Shown here: one piece after another, positions 16,750-25,982 of the stretch
Layout: the number at the start of each line of letters is the position of its first letter
Numbering within the stretch: the first letter of the stretch is position 1
NCBI RefSeq assembly: GCF_015223055.1
Contig: NZ_JADFBX010000003.1
Location: 248,001 to 312,000 of the forward strand
Source of the DNA: Pedobacter sp. MC2016-24
GTDB lineage: Bacteria; Bacteroidota; Bacteroidia; Sphingobacteriales; Sphingobacteriaceae
DNA: 64,000 nucleotides
Direction: 5' to 3'
Made by a program: the position numbers and the translations under genes
The notes under the pieces: model-generated
Seen by the model: the letters and a program-made list of their open reading frames with translations, nothing else
Told to the model about the DNA's origin: nothing
The model's database searches: none

Positions 16750-17934
16750 ATGATGATGAATAGCGGTTCCAATTTTATTAAAGAATTATTTGAGAAGCAT
16801 GCTTCAGGTAGGGCATCAGCCGAAGAAGTGAAACAATTGTTCAGGTTGATCGGGGACGGAAATTTCGACGAACAAATTAAAGCTTCTTTATTACAAAAAT
16901 TCCAGTCTGCCAATATGGATCACGAGGATGATACCAACCGGTGGAACATGGTATTTGACCGCATTAAAACTGAAGCTTCCATTTTGGAACTTAAAAATAA
17001 CCGGCATAAGAAACGCCTTTTTCTGCAAAGAATCAGTATCGCAGCATCGATCGTTTTCTGTTTGGCTATAGGTGGCTATCTTTTTCAACAAAGAAGCGGA
17101 CAGCAGGCGAAAAATATACATGATGACATTGGTCCGGGCAAGACCGAAGCCACGCTAACCCTGGCCAATGGCCAAAAAATTAGGTTGTCTGATGCCAAAA
17201 ATGGCTTACTGGCAGAAGAACATGGGGTCAACATTACTAAAACAGCCAGCGGTCAGCTTGTTTATCAGATCAGCAATAAAAGTAAGGCCTTCAACAGTGT
17301 GAACACTTTAGAAACGGCCAAAGGGCAGACTTGCCAGGTGCTTTTACCAGATGGCACAGAAATATGGCTAAATGCAGCTTCGTCACTGAAATACCCGGCA
17401 GCATTTGATGCGGCATCACCCCGGAAGGTTACCTTATCCGGTGAAGCTTTCTTTCAGGTCTTCAGAGATCCTTCCCGCCCCTTTATTGTCAAGACCGCCC
17501 TGCAGGAAGTGAAAGTGTTAGGAACACACTTCAATGTAAATTCCTATGCAGACGAGCCGGCGACGATTACCACATTGATTTCGGGAAGTGTGCTGGTTGC
17601 CGGTTTAAATCACGATCAAAAAGTACTTAAACCGGGCGAGCAATCTATACTCAGTGTTGCCGGGATCCAGGTTAAAAGAGCAGATGTTGAAGAGACCGTT
17701 GCCTGGAAGCATGAAGAATTTATATTCAGCGGCGATGATTTCCGTACCGTGATGCGAAAGATTGCGCGCTGGTACAACATTGAGGTGGTCTATGAGGCAT
17801 CAGCGCCCATTAATCTGCAGCTGGGCGGGTTCTCCTCCCGGTCAAGAAACATCTCCACGGTCTTGAAAATGATTGCAAAAACCGGTGAAGTGCACTTCAA
17901 GATAGAAGGACGAAAGGTATTTGTAAGTAAATAA
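16750..17934 (+). CDS. FecR-type anti-sigma/sigma regulator (module 1)
   Basis: This protein has about 394 residues. The cytoplasmic N-terminus (1-80, LFEKHASGRASAEEVKQLF) should bind sigma. One transmembrane helix lies at about 91-112 (ISIAASIVFCLAIGGYLF). The periplasmic part has the FecR core (GQTCQVLLPDGTEIWLNAASSL, EVKVLGTHFNVNSY) and the DUF4974/STN-like tail ending GRKVFVSK. The start is one of three successive ATGs (16750, 16753, 16756); an upstream TTG is less likely. It should relay the signal from the SusC-type transporter 203 nt downstream. Confidence 0.9.
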   Translation: MMMNSGSNFIKELFEKHASGRASAEEVKQLFRLIGDGNFDEQIKASLLQKFQSANMDHEDDTNRWNMVFDRIKTEASILELKNNRHKKRLFLQRISIAASIVFCLAIGGYLFQQRSGQQAKNIHDDIGPGKTEATLTLANGQKIRLSDAKNGLLAEEHGVNITKTASGQLVYQISNKSKAFNSVNTLETAKGQTCQVLLPDGTEIWLNAASSLKYPAAFDAASPRKVTLSGEAFFQVFRDPSRPFIVKTALQEVKVLGTHFNVNSYADEPATITTLISGSVLVAGLNHDQKVLKPGEQSILSVAGIQVKRADVEETVAWKHEEFIFSGDDFRTVMRKIARWYNIEVVYEASAPINLQLGGFSSRSRNISTVLKMIAKTGEVHFKIEGRKVFVSK

Positions 17935-18137
17935 AAATATTGGCAATTAACAGATTACGAAACTTAAACAACAAAGCATGAAAAGATCTTTACGACAGAA
18001 AAGCTAAAGGTATAAAATAGATCAGGGGTGCGGAAACACCCCTGATAACCAAGTCTGGCATTAGTTCATAAAATCAACAAAAACGCAGCAACCTTGAGCT
18101 TCGAACCACAGGGAAGCTGCTAAACCAAACAAAACAA
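17935..18137 (+). promoter_or_regulatory. Structured fecR-susC leader, module 1
   Basis: The 203-nt spacer contains, in order, AATTAACAGATTACGAA (17945-17961), a 9-codon ORF MKRSLRQKS from ATG 17978, AGCTAAA (18002-18008), and a perfect 10-bp hairpin ATCAGGGGTG/CACCCCTGAT (18021-18030 with 18037-18046). A GCAGC/GCTGC stem (18085-18089 with 18116-18120) and CTAAACCAAAC (18120-18130) end it, 7 nt before the susC ATG. The same blocks occur at nearly the same offsets in the module 2 spacer. The hairpin lacks a T-run, so it is not a simple terminator. The sigma-dependent susC promoter should also lie here. Confidence 0.6.
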
Positions 18138-21100
18138 ATGTACGAATTTTATCTCATGAAACCGGACAGGCAAGACCGCCTGATCCCTAAACTATGGCTT
18201 ATTATGCGCCTGACCACCATTCTTATTTTTGCGGCACTGATACAGGTTAGCGCAGCTGGCTTAGCTCAAAACGTGACGTTAAAGCAACAGCGCGTTCCGC
18301 TCGAAAAAATATTTCGGGAGATCCACAGGCAGACCGGCTATGATTTCCTCTATAACCGCGACATCATCACCAAAAAGCAGGCTGTCAGCATATTTGCAGA
18401 TCACGAGCCTTTACAAACTGTACTTACTTCCTGCCTGAGCAAACTATCACTGGAATTTTCTATTGAAGATAAAATGGTTGTGATCAGAGAGAAGGTGGCA
18501 AACGGAAACGATAACCTTGCATTTGATCTGACGATTTCGGGCAAAGTAACGGACAGTACAGGCAAGGCGCTACCCAATGCAAGTGTAAGGAACGTTACAC
18601 AGAAAAAGACGGTTGTTACCACAGAAAATGGGAGTTTTACCATCAGCGCCAACTCCGGAGACAGGATCGAAGTTTCATTTGTCGGATTTATCACGGCCAG
18701 CTTCATTGCTAAAGAAAACCTACCCTATCAACTGATTAAACTCAGCGGAACGAGCGATAAGCTTGCGGAAGTGCAGGTTTTTTCTACAGGTTACCAGACC
18801 TTACCGAAAGAGAGAAGTGCAGGATCTTTCGCAAAACCTGACATGGAAATATTGAATAACCGGACCGGGACAATGAACATCATACAGCGCTTGGATGGAT
18901 TAATTCCGGGACTGACTATAAATAATGCAAACACAGATAAAATTCAAATCCGAGGATTAACTTCTATCGGAGTACTAAGCGGGGGTACGAGTGGGGTTTA
19001 TGGCGGCACTGAGCGTTCACCACTTATTGTGGTAGACGGCATTGCCATCAGTAATATCGAATCTGTAAACCCGAATGATGTAGCTGATATCACTGTGCTG
19101 AAAGATGCTACTGCGGCATCCATCTGGGGTTCCAGGGCTGCAAACGGAGTGATCGTAATCACTACAAAACAGGGTGGCCGTTCCGGGAAATTAAAAATTG
19201 AATACGATGGTTTCATCAATTTCCTGGGCAAACCCGATCTGGACAACATGCCCTTACTCAACAGCCAGCAATTCATACAGGCTGCCAAAGATATATTTGA
19301 TCCCTCACTTACCAGCTGGCAGACCGTAAGCAATCCTGCCTTTAGCGGAAATCCAGGTGTGCCTCCTCACGAACAAATTTTATTTGACTGGAAGCGCAAC
19401 CTGATTTCCACTCCAGTTAAGGATGCAAAAATGGATAGTCTTGCAGGGATCAGCAACCATAACCAAATCAGAGATCTTTTCTATCAAAATCAGCTGTTAA
19501 CCAACCATACACTTTCTGTACGGGGCGGAGGGGAAAAATACAGCATCTACGGCTCGTTTGCTTACACAGGAACCCAGGATAGCAAACCAGGATCTTACAT
19601 CAATACATTCAAAATCAATGCCCGTCAGGATTACCGTCCGTCGCGTTTTTTAAGCATGTACCTGATCACCGACATCACCAATACAAGAAGTAAGGCAACA
19701 CCCTTACCAAACGCCAATTATACTTTTTTACCGTATCAGTTAATTCGCGATGCCCAAGGCAATAACATTCACATGCCCTGGTTGTTCAGGACAGATTCCC
19801 TAAGAAAAGTATACGAAACCAGAAGCGGTATAAGTTTAGACTATAGTCCTTTAGACGAAGCAGGATATGGCTATACGCTTACCGACAACCTGCTGACAAG
19901 GCTTACTGGTGGTGTTTCGCTCAACCTGTTAGCAGGCTTAAAACTGGAAGGTACTTACGGCCTGGTGAAAGGCGGTGACAACAGCCGTAACTATAGAGGT
20001 CAGGAAGCATATGATTCCAGAAATGAAGTGGTGAGTTTTGCGACAGGGAGTGTGGCCAATAACAATATTCGTTATTTCATGCCGCAAAAAGGAGGACGAT
20101 ATACAACCGGGAACAATATGCAGGAGAACTGGACTATTCGTCATCAACTGGCTTATAATAAAAACTGGAAAGATTCAGAGCACCAATTCTCTGCTATAGC
20201 AGGTACCGAAATGCAAAAGGCGCTGGCAAGAAACACATCAATTACACAAAGGGGTTTCAATCCGCAACTTGGTACATCTCAGTCGTTGGATTACGATACT
20301 TTAGCCAAAGGTGTGGTGAACACCATTATGCTGCTCAACTCTTCCAGAAGTACTTATAACACCAATGACTTTAGCTTTACACAGGTGGAAACACGTTTCC
20401 GGTCATTTTACGCAAATGCTGCCTATACTTTTCGTGAGAAGTATACCGTCAATGGCAGCTGGCGTCAGGATGAGTCCAACCTTTTCGGCATAGAAAAATC
20501 GGCCCAGAACAAGCCGGTATGGAGCGTCGGCGCCAGCTGGTCACTTTCAAGGGAGCGTTTTATGGAAAACCTCAACTGGCTCGAACGATTGAACCTAAGG
20601 GCAACTTATGGAATTACAGGGAATGCACCAACACCCGGAACAGCAGCTTCTAAAGATATTATTTTTGCCGGGGCAGGGTCAGCAATCTTTCCCGGATCAA
20701 CAGCTTATATCATTTCAAGCTATGCCAATAGAAGCCTTACCTGGGAGTCAACTAAAGTAATCAACCTGGGAATGGATTTTACGGTATTGAACAATAGGAT
20801 CAGCGGCTCCCTGGATTTCTATCATAAAAAGACGGAGAACCTGCTCGGCAATCTTCCAAGCAACGGCTTTACAGGAGTAACCACAATTGTGGGTAACCTG
20901 GGTGATCTCACCAACAAAGGTTTTGAACTGAGCCTGACTACCGCAAATGTCATCAGCAGGGATTTCAGCTGGCACACCTTATGGAACATTGCTTATAATT
21001 CAAATAAAGTAAATCGCCTCTCCACCGCCCTCACGGCAACGACAGGTAATTCGGTAATCAACAACAATGCTTACGGAGGCTTTTATCAGGGTTATGCAGC

Positions 21101-21773
21101 CTATGCTCTTTTTGCCTACAATTACGCCGGACTAGACAATATGGGTGATCCGCAAATACGGTTGGCAGACAACACGGTGACTAAAGCGCTGAACATCGCC
21201 AAACCGGAAGATATGGTTTTCATGGGCACCTACCAACCCAAATGGAGCGGCGGTTTTTCCAACACTTTCAGGTATAAATCACTTTCACTTTCTGCTAACA
21301 TGATCTACAACTTAGGACATGTGATGAGACGCGACGTAAACCGAACCTATACCCTTAACCGCCTATATTCAGATGGCACATCGCTGACAGGCGCGAATAT
21401 CCATTCAGATTTTGCGTCACGCTGGCAGAAGCCTAACGATGAAGCTTTCACGGATATCCCTGGCTGGGTGAGCAATGCCACCATGAGCGGAAGCAGGCGT
21501 TTTGTGAACTATTATCTGTACGCCAATACCAATGTAATCAGTGCATCCTATATTAAATTGCGGGATGTTACGCTTGCTTATAAACTCCCGCAAATGTTAT
21601 TGCGCCGCATTAAAACGGAAGGTATAACACTAAGGCTTCAAACTGGTAATATCATGCTATGGAAAGCAAATAAATTCAATATTGATCCGGAATTTCAGAA
21701 TGCACTATTGGGTATAAGAGGACAAGTAGCCAATCAGCAAACATTTTCCGTTGGCGTCCATGTAGATTTCTAA
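18138..21773 (+). CDS. SusC/RagA-type TonB-dependent transporter with STN domain (module 1)
   Basis: This is a 1211-residue outer-membrane transporter. A signal segment (MRLTTILIFAALIQVSAAGLAQ) is followed by an STN signalling domain (about 45-115, VPLEKIFREIHRQTGYDFLYN), a carboxypeptidase-regulatory-like domain (about 133-215, SGKVTDSTGKALPNASVR), a plug (about 225-345, with PLIVVDGIAISNIESVNPNDV and SIWGSRAANGVIVITTKQ) and a beta barrel to the C-terminus (NQQTFSVGVHVDF). The STN domain fits signalling to the upstream FecR. The SusD lid gene follows 19 nt later. The substrate is not evident: no glycoside hydrolase gene is nearby and a thioredoxin follows. Confidence 0.95.
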   Translation: MYEFYLMKPDRQDRLIPKLWLIMRLTTILIFAALIQVSAAGLAQNVTLKQQRVPLEKIFREIHRQTGYDFLYNRDIITKKQAVSIFADHEPLQTVLTSCLSKLSLEFSIEDKMVVIREKVANGNDNLAFDLTISGKVTDSTGKALPNASVRNVTQKKTVVTTENGSFTISANSGDRIEVSFVGFITASFIAKENLPYQLIKLSGTSDKLAEVQVFSTGYQTLPKERSAGSFAKPDMEILNNRTGTMNIIQRLDGLIPGLTINNANTDKIQIRGLTSIGVLSGGTSGVYGGTERSPLIVVDGIAISNIESVNPNDVADITVLKDATAASIWGSRAANGVIVITTKQGGRSGKLKIEYDGFINFLGKPDLDNMPLLNSQQFIQAAKDIFDPSLTSWQTVSNPAFSGNPGVPPHEQILFDWKRNLISTPVKDAKMDSLAGISNHNQIRDLFYQNQLLTNHTLSVRGGGEKYSIYGSFAYTGTQDSKPGSYINTFKINARQDYRPSRFLSMYLITDITNTRSKATPLPNANYTFLPYQLIRDAQGNNIHMPWLFRTDSLRKVYETRSGISLDYSPLDEAGYGYTLTDNLLTRLTGGVSLNLLAGLKLEGTYGLVKGGDNSRNYRGQEAYDSRNEVVSFATGSVANNNIRYFMPQKGGRYTTGNNMQENWTIRHQLAYNKNWKDSEHQFSAIAGTEMQKALARNTSITQRGFNPQLGTSQSLDYDTLAKGVVNTIMLLNSSRSTYNTNDFSFTQVETRFRSFYANAAYTFREKYTVNGSWRQDESNLFGIEKSAQNKPVWSVGASWSLSRERFMENLNWLERLNLRATYGITGNAPTPGTAASKDIIFAGAGSAIFPGSTAYIISSYANRSLTWESTKVINLGMDFTVLNNRISGSLDFYHKKTENLLGNLPSNGFTGVTTIVGNLGDLTNKGFELSLTTANVISRDFSWHTLWNIAYNSNKVNRLSTALTATTGNSVINNNAYGGFYQGYAAYALFAYNYAGLDNMGDPQIRLADNTVTKALNIAKPEDMVFMGTYQPKWSGGFSNTFRYKSLSLSANMIYNLGHVMRRDVNRTYTLNRLYSDGTSLTGANIHSDFASRWQKPNDEAFTDIPGWVSNATMSGSRRFVNYYLYANTNVISASYIKLRDVTLAYKLPQMLLRRIKTEGITLRLQTGNIMLWKANKFNIDPEFQNALLGIRGQVANQQTFSVGVHVDF

Positions 21774-21792
21774 TCATTTAAAGAAAGAAAAA

Positions 21793-23253
21793 ATGTTAAA
21801 GAAAAATTTCATCATCATACTATTCTGCATAGTACTGACATCGTGCATCGTACTGACATCTTGCAAAAAGAATTTCCTGGAGGTTGACCCCATCGGGAGA
21901 GTTATTGCTAAAACAACGAACGACTATAACAATCTATTTTACAATACAGCGCTGCTTGCCACAGGTTCCTCTGATATACAGATCACCTTGAGTGACGAAG
22001 TGGCGGGAGTATCTACTTATCTGAGTCCGGCAGCCGTTAGAATTCAGAACGCCTTTCGTTGGGAAAAGGACATCTATCTTGACACTGAAGATCCAGTTGA
22101 ATTTGTCCGCTTAACGGGACATGTATACTTACTCAACAAAATTGCGAACGAAGTAATGGGTTCTACTGAGGGATCAGAATCAGAAAAAAGAGCGTTACAG
22201 GCAGAGGCGCTTGCCACCAGAGCCTGGAGTTATTTTATGCTCATCAACTACTATGGAAAACCGTACAATCCAGCTACATCAGCGTCTGACCCAGGTTTTC
22301 CTATTGTTACAGAAGCAGACGCAGCTGCAACCTCGTTTACCAGGGTCAGCGTGCAGGCTGTTTATGATTTCATCATAAAAGACCTTACCGAAAATATTCC
22401 GGATCTTCCACGGAATTCTAATTATGCATTGAGACAGCGGATGAACAAATCATCAGCTATTATCCTACTGGGCAAGGTTTATCTTTTTATGGGTAGGTAC
22501 GCAGAGGCGCTTGAACAGTTGAATCTGGCTGCAACCCTACTACCAACAAATGTAACCACAGAAATCTATGACTATAATCAAACGCTGGTCGTGGGTGGTA
22601 GCTGGGGATATTCACCTACGGTGAATTCCTATACCAATGGCCCGCTCCCTTTTCAGAGTAACGAAGGCATGCTGGCAAGAAACTTCAGTTCCAGTTTCAT
22701 GCCCACCTCAAATGTATTGCTTTTAACCCGGGAAGCTTACAATCTGTACGGTGCGAATGACCAACGGAAAAAATTATTTACGGCAAAGGCAAACCCTGCC
22801 TCAACTAACGTTACTTTTCCGCTGAACATGGTAAGGAGATATGGCTATAATACGGTTCCTTCTTATGGCATAACGTACCCGGAATATTTTCTATTGCGTG
22901 CAGAATGTAAAGCCAGAACAAATGATCTGGCAGGAGCTAAGGAGGATCTGGAGACCCTTCGTAAAAAAAGGATGCCGGCAACGGATGCCGTTGTGAACAT
23001 ATCAGATCGCAACGAGATGATCAGATTTGTGATAGACGAGCGTCAACGTGAGTTTGCAATGACTGGTTACCGCTGGTTTGACATCAGACGCTTATCTGTT
23101 GATCCACTTTTTTTTGGTAAAACGTATACCCATGTTATTTATGACATCAGTGGTACGCCCTTAGAAACCTTTACACTTACACCAGACAGGATGACCTTGC
23201 GTTTGCCTTTGAAATTGATGTCACAAAACCCTTCAATGATCAATAATCCATAA
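21793..23253 (+). CDS. SusD/RagB-type lipoprotein with duplicated lipobox (module 1)
   Basis: This 486-residue surface lipoprotein is the lid partner of the SusC protein just upstream. SusD hallmarks are ALATRAWSYFMLINYYGKPY, SAIILLGKVYLFMGRYAEALEQL, FLLRAECKARTNDLAGAKEDLETLRKKR and the final IDERQREFAMTGYRWFDIRRL. The N-terminus contains the six-residue unit CIVLTS twice in tandem (12-17 and 18-23), so LTSC occurs at both Cys18 and Cys24. The second, followed by KKNFLEVDP, is the usual processing site. The TlpA-like gene starts 2 nt after the stop codon. Confidence 0.93.
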   Translation: MLKKNFIIILFCIVLTSCIVLTSCKKNFLEVDPIGRVIAKTTNDYNNLFYNTALLATGSSDIQITLSDEVAGVSTYLSPAAVRIQNAFRWEKDIYLDTEDPVEFVRLTGHVYLLNKIANEVMGSTEGSESEKRALQAEALATRAWSYFMLINYYGKPYNPATSASDPGFPIVTEADAAATSFTRVSVQAVYDFIIKDLTENIPDLPRNSNYALRQRMNKSSAIILLGKVYLFMGRYAEALEQLNLAATLLPTNVTTEIYDYNQTLVVGGSWGYSPTVNSYTNGPLPFQSNEGMLARNFSSSFMPTSNVLLLTREAYNLYGANDQRKKLFTAKANPASTNVTFPLNMVRRYGYNTVPSYGITYPEYFLLRAECKARTNDLAGAKEDLETLRKKRMPATDAVVNISDRNEMIRFVIDERQREFAMTGYRWFDIRRLSVDPLFFGKTYTHVIYDISGTPLETFTLTPDRMTLRLPLKLMSQNPSMINNP

Positions 23254-23255
23254 CT

Positions 23256-24398
23256 ATGAGAGTAAATATAATCGCTATTTTTCTGCTAATTTGTTGCCAG
23301 GTAAAAGCACAATCGAAATATCATGGATCTTTTACCATCAGCGGTGATGTTTCAAAAGTTTGCAAAACGGGAATGATGACGATGTCTTATGCTAATGCGA
23401 ACGGCAGACCTAACACGGATACTGCGAAAATCGAAAATGGGAAGTTTAAACTTTCAGGTGAGGTGTCAGAGCCTGTGGTCGCAACACTTCGGATAAAATT
23501 ACCCAAAGCTACAGTTGGAGTGGCTTTATACGATCCGAAAAATGTATATCGGATTTTATTGGAACCTGTTGGCTATAAGTTAAATACAACAGGAGAAAAT
23601 CTAAGTACTGCAATTGTAAAAGGGAGCCAAATGCAAGAGGAATATGCTAAGTATTTTCAGGCATTACAAGAGTTACATTATGAGATGAAGCCTTATAATA
23701 TACAATCACAAGCATTTGAGAAGCAAATGGATGTAAAAGCTTTTCTCGATGTAGGCAAAAAGCTAGACTCTTTATACGAGTTGGAAAAGAATATGGTTGA
23801 CAGTTATGTATCAGCTAACCCTCACTCTCCGGTAGCGCTGTTCGCCGTCGCCGAATACAACACTGCTATAATGTCGCCCAAGCCTTTTAAAGCCTATTTT
23901 GATAAGCTTGATCCCGAATTAAAGAAAACAAGTGTAGGTCGTAAGCTGGCCAAGAACATTGAGGAAATGGAATACTTTTTACCCGGCAGTCAATCAGTTG
24001 ACTTTACTCAACCAGACACATCAGGAAAACGTGTTAGCTTATCGGAATTTAAAGGAAAATACGTCTTCCTCGATTTTTGGGCAAGTTGGTGTGGTCCCTG
24101 CAGGGCGCAAAGTAGGTTTATGAAACAGGCCTACATGGAGTTTAAAGATAAAAACTTCACAATCATCAGTGTCTCGTGCGACGACAATAGGGAGAAATGG
24201 ATCCAAGCGATCAGGGAAGATGGAGTTGGTTTGTGGACACAACTTGGAGATATGACTGGGAAAAAAAATATAGTCAGCGATATTTATAAAATCAGATCTT
24301 ATCCGCAAAACCTTCTAATAGACCCCACGGGAAAAATAATAGCCAAAAACCTGGGTGGATTATTACTCGGAATGAAGTTAAAGGAGATTTTACACTGA
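23256..24398 (+). CDS. TlpA-like thioredoxin with DUF4369-type N-terminus (module 1)
   Basis: This is a 380-residue exported protein. A signal peptide (1-18) is followed by a beta-rich DUF4369-like domain (about 24-120, FTISGDV and KIENGKFKLSGEV), a helical linker, and an AhpC/TSA-type thioredoxin fold with W278-C279-G280-P281-C282 in FLDFWASWCGPCRAQ. RSYPQNLLIDPTGKII carries the cis-proline region (Tyr-Pro). It is probably a periplasmic reductase that keeps cysteines of exported proteins or of an imported substrate reduced. It is the last gene of the susCD operon and is followed by a terminator. Confidence 0.9.
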   Translation: MRVNIIAIFLLICCQVKAQSKYHGSFTISGDVSKVCKTGMMTMSYANANGRPNTDTAKIENGKFKLSGEVSEPVVATLRIKLPKATVGVALYDPKNVYRILLEPVGYKLNTTGENLSTAIVKGSQMQEEYAKYFQALQELHYEMKPYNIQSQAFEKQMDVKAFLDVGKKLDSLYELEKNMVDSYVSANPHSPVALFAVAEYNTAIMSPKPFKAYFDKLDPELKKTSVGRKLAKNIEEMEYFLPGSQSVDFTQPDTSGKRVSLSEFKGKYVFLDFWASWCGPCRAQSRFMKQAYMEFKDKNFTIISVSCDDNREKWIQAIREDGVGLWTQLGDMTGKKNIVSDIYKIRSYPQNLLIDPTGKIIAKNLGGLLLGMKLKEILH

Positions 24399-24443
24399 AT
24401 CTGCTTATTTGAACTGTTAAGTTACAATTAGAATATCCAGCAA

Positions 24444-24478
24444 GGAGGCTGTTTCAAATCATGATCAGCCTCTTTTTT
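24444..24478 (+). terminator. Rho-independent terminator of module 1
   Basis: GAGGCTG (24445-24451) pairs with CAGCCTC (24466-24472), followed directly by six T residues (24473-24478). It lies 46 nt after the TlpA-like stop codon and ends the first susCD operon. Confidence 0.85.
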
Positions 24479-24518
24479 ATAATCATAATCCATATTTTTG
24501 GAAATCAATTGTTATTTT

Positions 24519-24545
24519 TTTGTTACCTGACTAAGGATATTTTTG
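24519..24545 (+). promoter_or_regulatory. Candidate vegetative promoter for the orphan fecR of module 2
   Basis: TTTG (24519-24522) and TATTTTTG (24538-24545) match the Bacteroidota -33 TTTG and -7 TAnnTTTG boxes, but with a spacer of only 15 nt, a little short. It lies between the module 1 terminator and the TTG start at 24578. Confidence 0.4.
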
Positions 24546-24577
24546 CCCAGCTCCGTATTAGCTGTAAAAATTGAACC

Positions 24578-25771
24578 TTGAAACCATCTGACCAACTTCA
24601 TATCCTTTTCAAAAAATACCTGGACAACACCGCTACCCTGGAAGAAACGCAGCGTCTGATGAATTACTTTCAACTTGATGAAGATCAGGACGCATTGAAA
24701 GCCATCATCATCGATGTTTTAGAAATTGAGGACGAAAGTTACGCAACCAATGCTGCCATTGCCGAAGTGCTGGCAAAAGTTGACCGCGATCTGTTTATCC
24801 AAATTCATTCTGCAGCGGAAGATGTACCTGCCGCTACCCATAAAACGGTTAAACTCTGGTTACGGATCGCCACTGTTGCAGCTGCCCTGGCAGTAATATG
24901 CACAGGTATTTACTTTTTCAGTTACAAATCAGAAAAGGTCCCGACTGCTGCCTATGTGGTTCCAGAGGAGATAAAACCGGGTGATTTTGGTGCAACACTT
25001 ACCTTGGCAAACGGCCGTAAAATTAGTTTAGCCAATGCATCGAATGGAGAGATTGGACGGGAATCCGGGATCATCATCTCTAAAACCGGTGATGGCAGAC
25101 TCGTGTATGAAATAAATGAAAAAGTTGCTGACCCTAACGCCTCCAATACCTTGTCAACAGCCAGGGGAGAGACTTATCAGGTACGTTTGCCTGATGGATC
25201 ACTAGTTTACCTGAATGCGGCCTCGAGCCTAACCTATACGACCTCCCTGATCGAAAATGGAAAACGTATGGTCAAGCTTATTGGCGAAGGTTATTTTGAA
25301 GTAGCTAAGGATAAGCAACATCCATTTATCGTAAAGACAAACAATCAGCAGGTAGAAGTATTAGGAACACATTTTAACATCAGCAGTTATGCTGACGATG
25401 AAGTCGAAAAAACCACCTTGCTGGAAGGGAGTGTGAAATTGTCTACAGCGGGTAGTTCCAAAGTATTAAGACCAGGTCAACAAGCTAAGCTATCGGGCGG
25501 CAAAATCCAGATCAATGAAACGGATACAGACCTTGCCGTTGCCTGGAAAAACAATGAATTTGTAATCGAAAGTGAGCACATTGAGAACATCATGAAAATG
25601 ATTGAGCGCTGGTACAATGTCGAGGTCATTTACAACGGTGAAAAAACCAAACAACGGTTCAGCGGCAAAGTATCCAGGTTTGATAACATGACGAAAGTGC
25701 TTGAAATTGTAGAATCAACGGGAGAAGCCCACTTTGACGTAAAGGGAAGAACTATATATGTATCAAAATAA
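24578..25771 (+). CDS. FecR-type regulator without an adjacent sigma gene (module 2)
   Basis: This 397-residue FecR has an N-terminal sigma-binding region (HILFKKYLDNTATLEETQRLMNYF), a transmembrane helix at about 91-112 (IATVAAALAVICTGIYFFSY), and the periplasmic core GETYQVRLPDGSLVYLNAASSL and QVEVLGTHFNISSY with a DUF4974-type tail ending GRTIYVSK. The start must be TTG 24578: the next in-frame ATG is 27 codons later and would delete the conserved N-terminus. No ECF sigma gene precedes it, only the module 1 terminator and a candidate promoter. One of the two tandem sigmas of module 1 could serve it. Confidence 0.88.
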   Translation: MKPSDQLHILFKKYLDNTATLEETQRLMNYFQLDEDQDALKAIIIDVLEIEDESYATNAAIAEVLAKVDRDLFIQIHSAAEDVPAATHKTVKLWLRIATVAAALAVICTGIYFFSYKSEKVPTAAYVVPEEIKPGDFGATLTLANGRKISLANASNGEIGRESGIIISKTGDGRLVYEINEKVADPNASNTLSTARGETYQVRLPDGSLVYLNAASSLTYTTSLIENGKRMVKLIGEGYFEVAKDKQHPFIVKTNNQQVEVLGTHFNISSYADDEVEKTTLLEGSVKLSTAGSSKVLRPGQQAKLSGGKIQINETDTDLAVAWKNNEFVIESEHIENIMKMIERWYNVEVIYNGEKTKQRFSGKVSRFDNMTKVLEIVESTGEAHFDVKGRTIYVSK

Positions 25772-25982
25772 TACCTAAATATAATTAACAGAATACTAAT
25801 CTTGAACTAAACCCCATGAAAAGAAAACTACACTAGCTAAAAATGTTTAAACGAAACCAGGCCCCGATTAGCCATCAGAACCTGGTCAAAGTTTGGAACA
25901 TTTCAATTAAAAATCAAAGTGATAACCGCAGTTCTCTATACGGTCCAACGCAAAAGAGACTGCTTAACCAAACCGACTACTA
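25772..25982 (+). promoter_or_regulatory. Structured fecR-susC leader, module 2
   Basis: The 211-nt spacer is collinear with that of module 1: AATTAACAGAATACTAA (25783-25799), a 6-codon ORF MKRKLH from ATG 25816, and AGCTAAA (25835-25841). A three-part nested stem follows: AAATGTT 25841-25847 with AACATTT 25897-25903, AAAC 25849-25852 with GTTT 25891-25894, and ACCAGG 25856-25861 with CCTGGT 25881-25886. Then come GCAGTTCTCT (25928-25937) pairing with AGAGACTGC (25955-25963), and TTAACCAAAC (25964-25973), 9 nt before the susC ATG. The stem sequences differ from module 1 while positions are kept. Confidence 0.6.

Noticed and set aside
18021..18046. Hairpin read as a Rho-independent terminator of the fecR transcript
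   Set aside because: The stem is strong, but no T-run follows (AACCAAG), and the position matches a conserved leader series, so I list it as a leader element instead.
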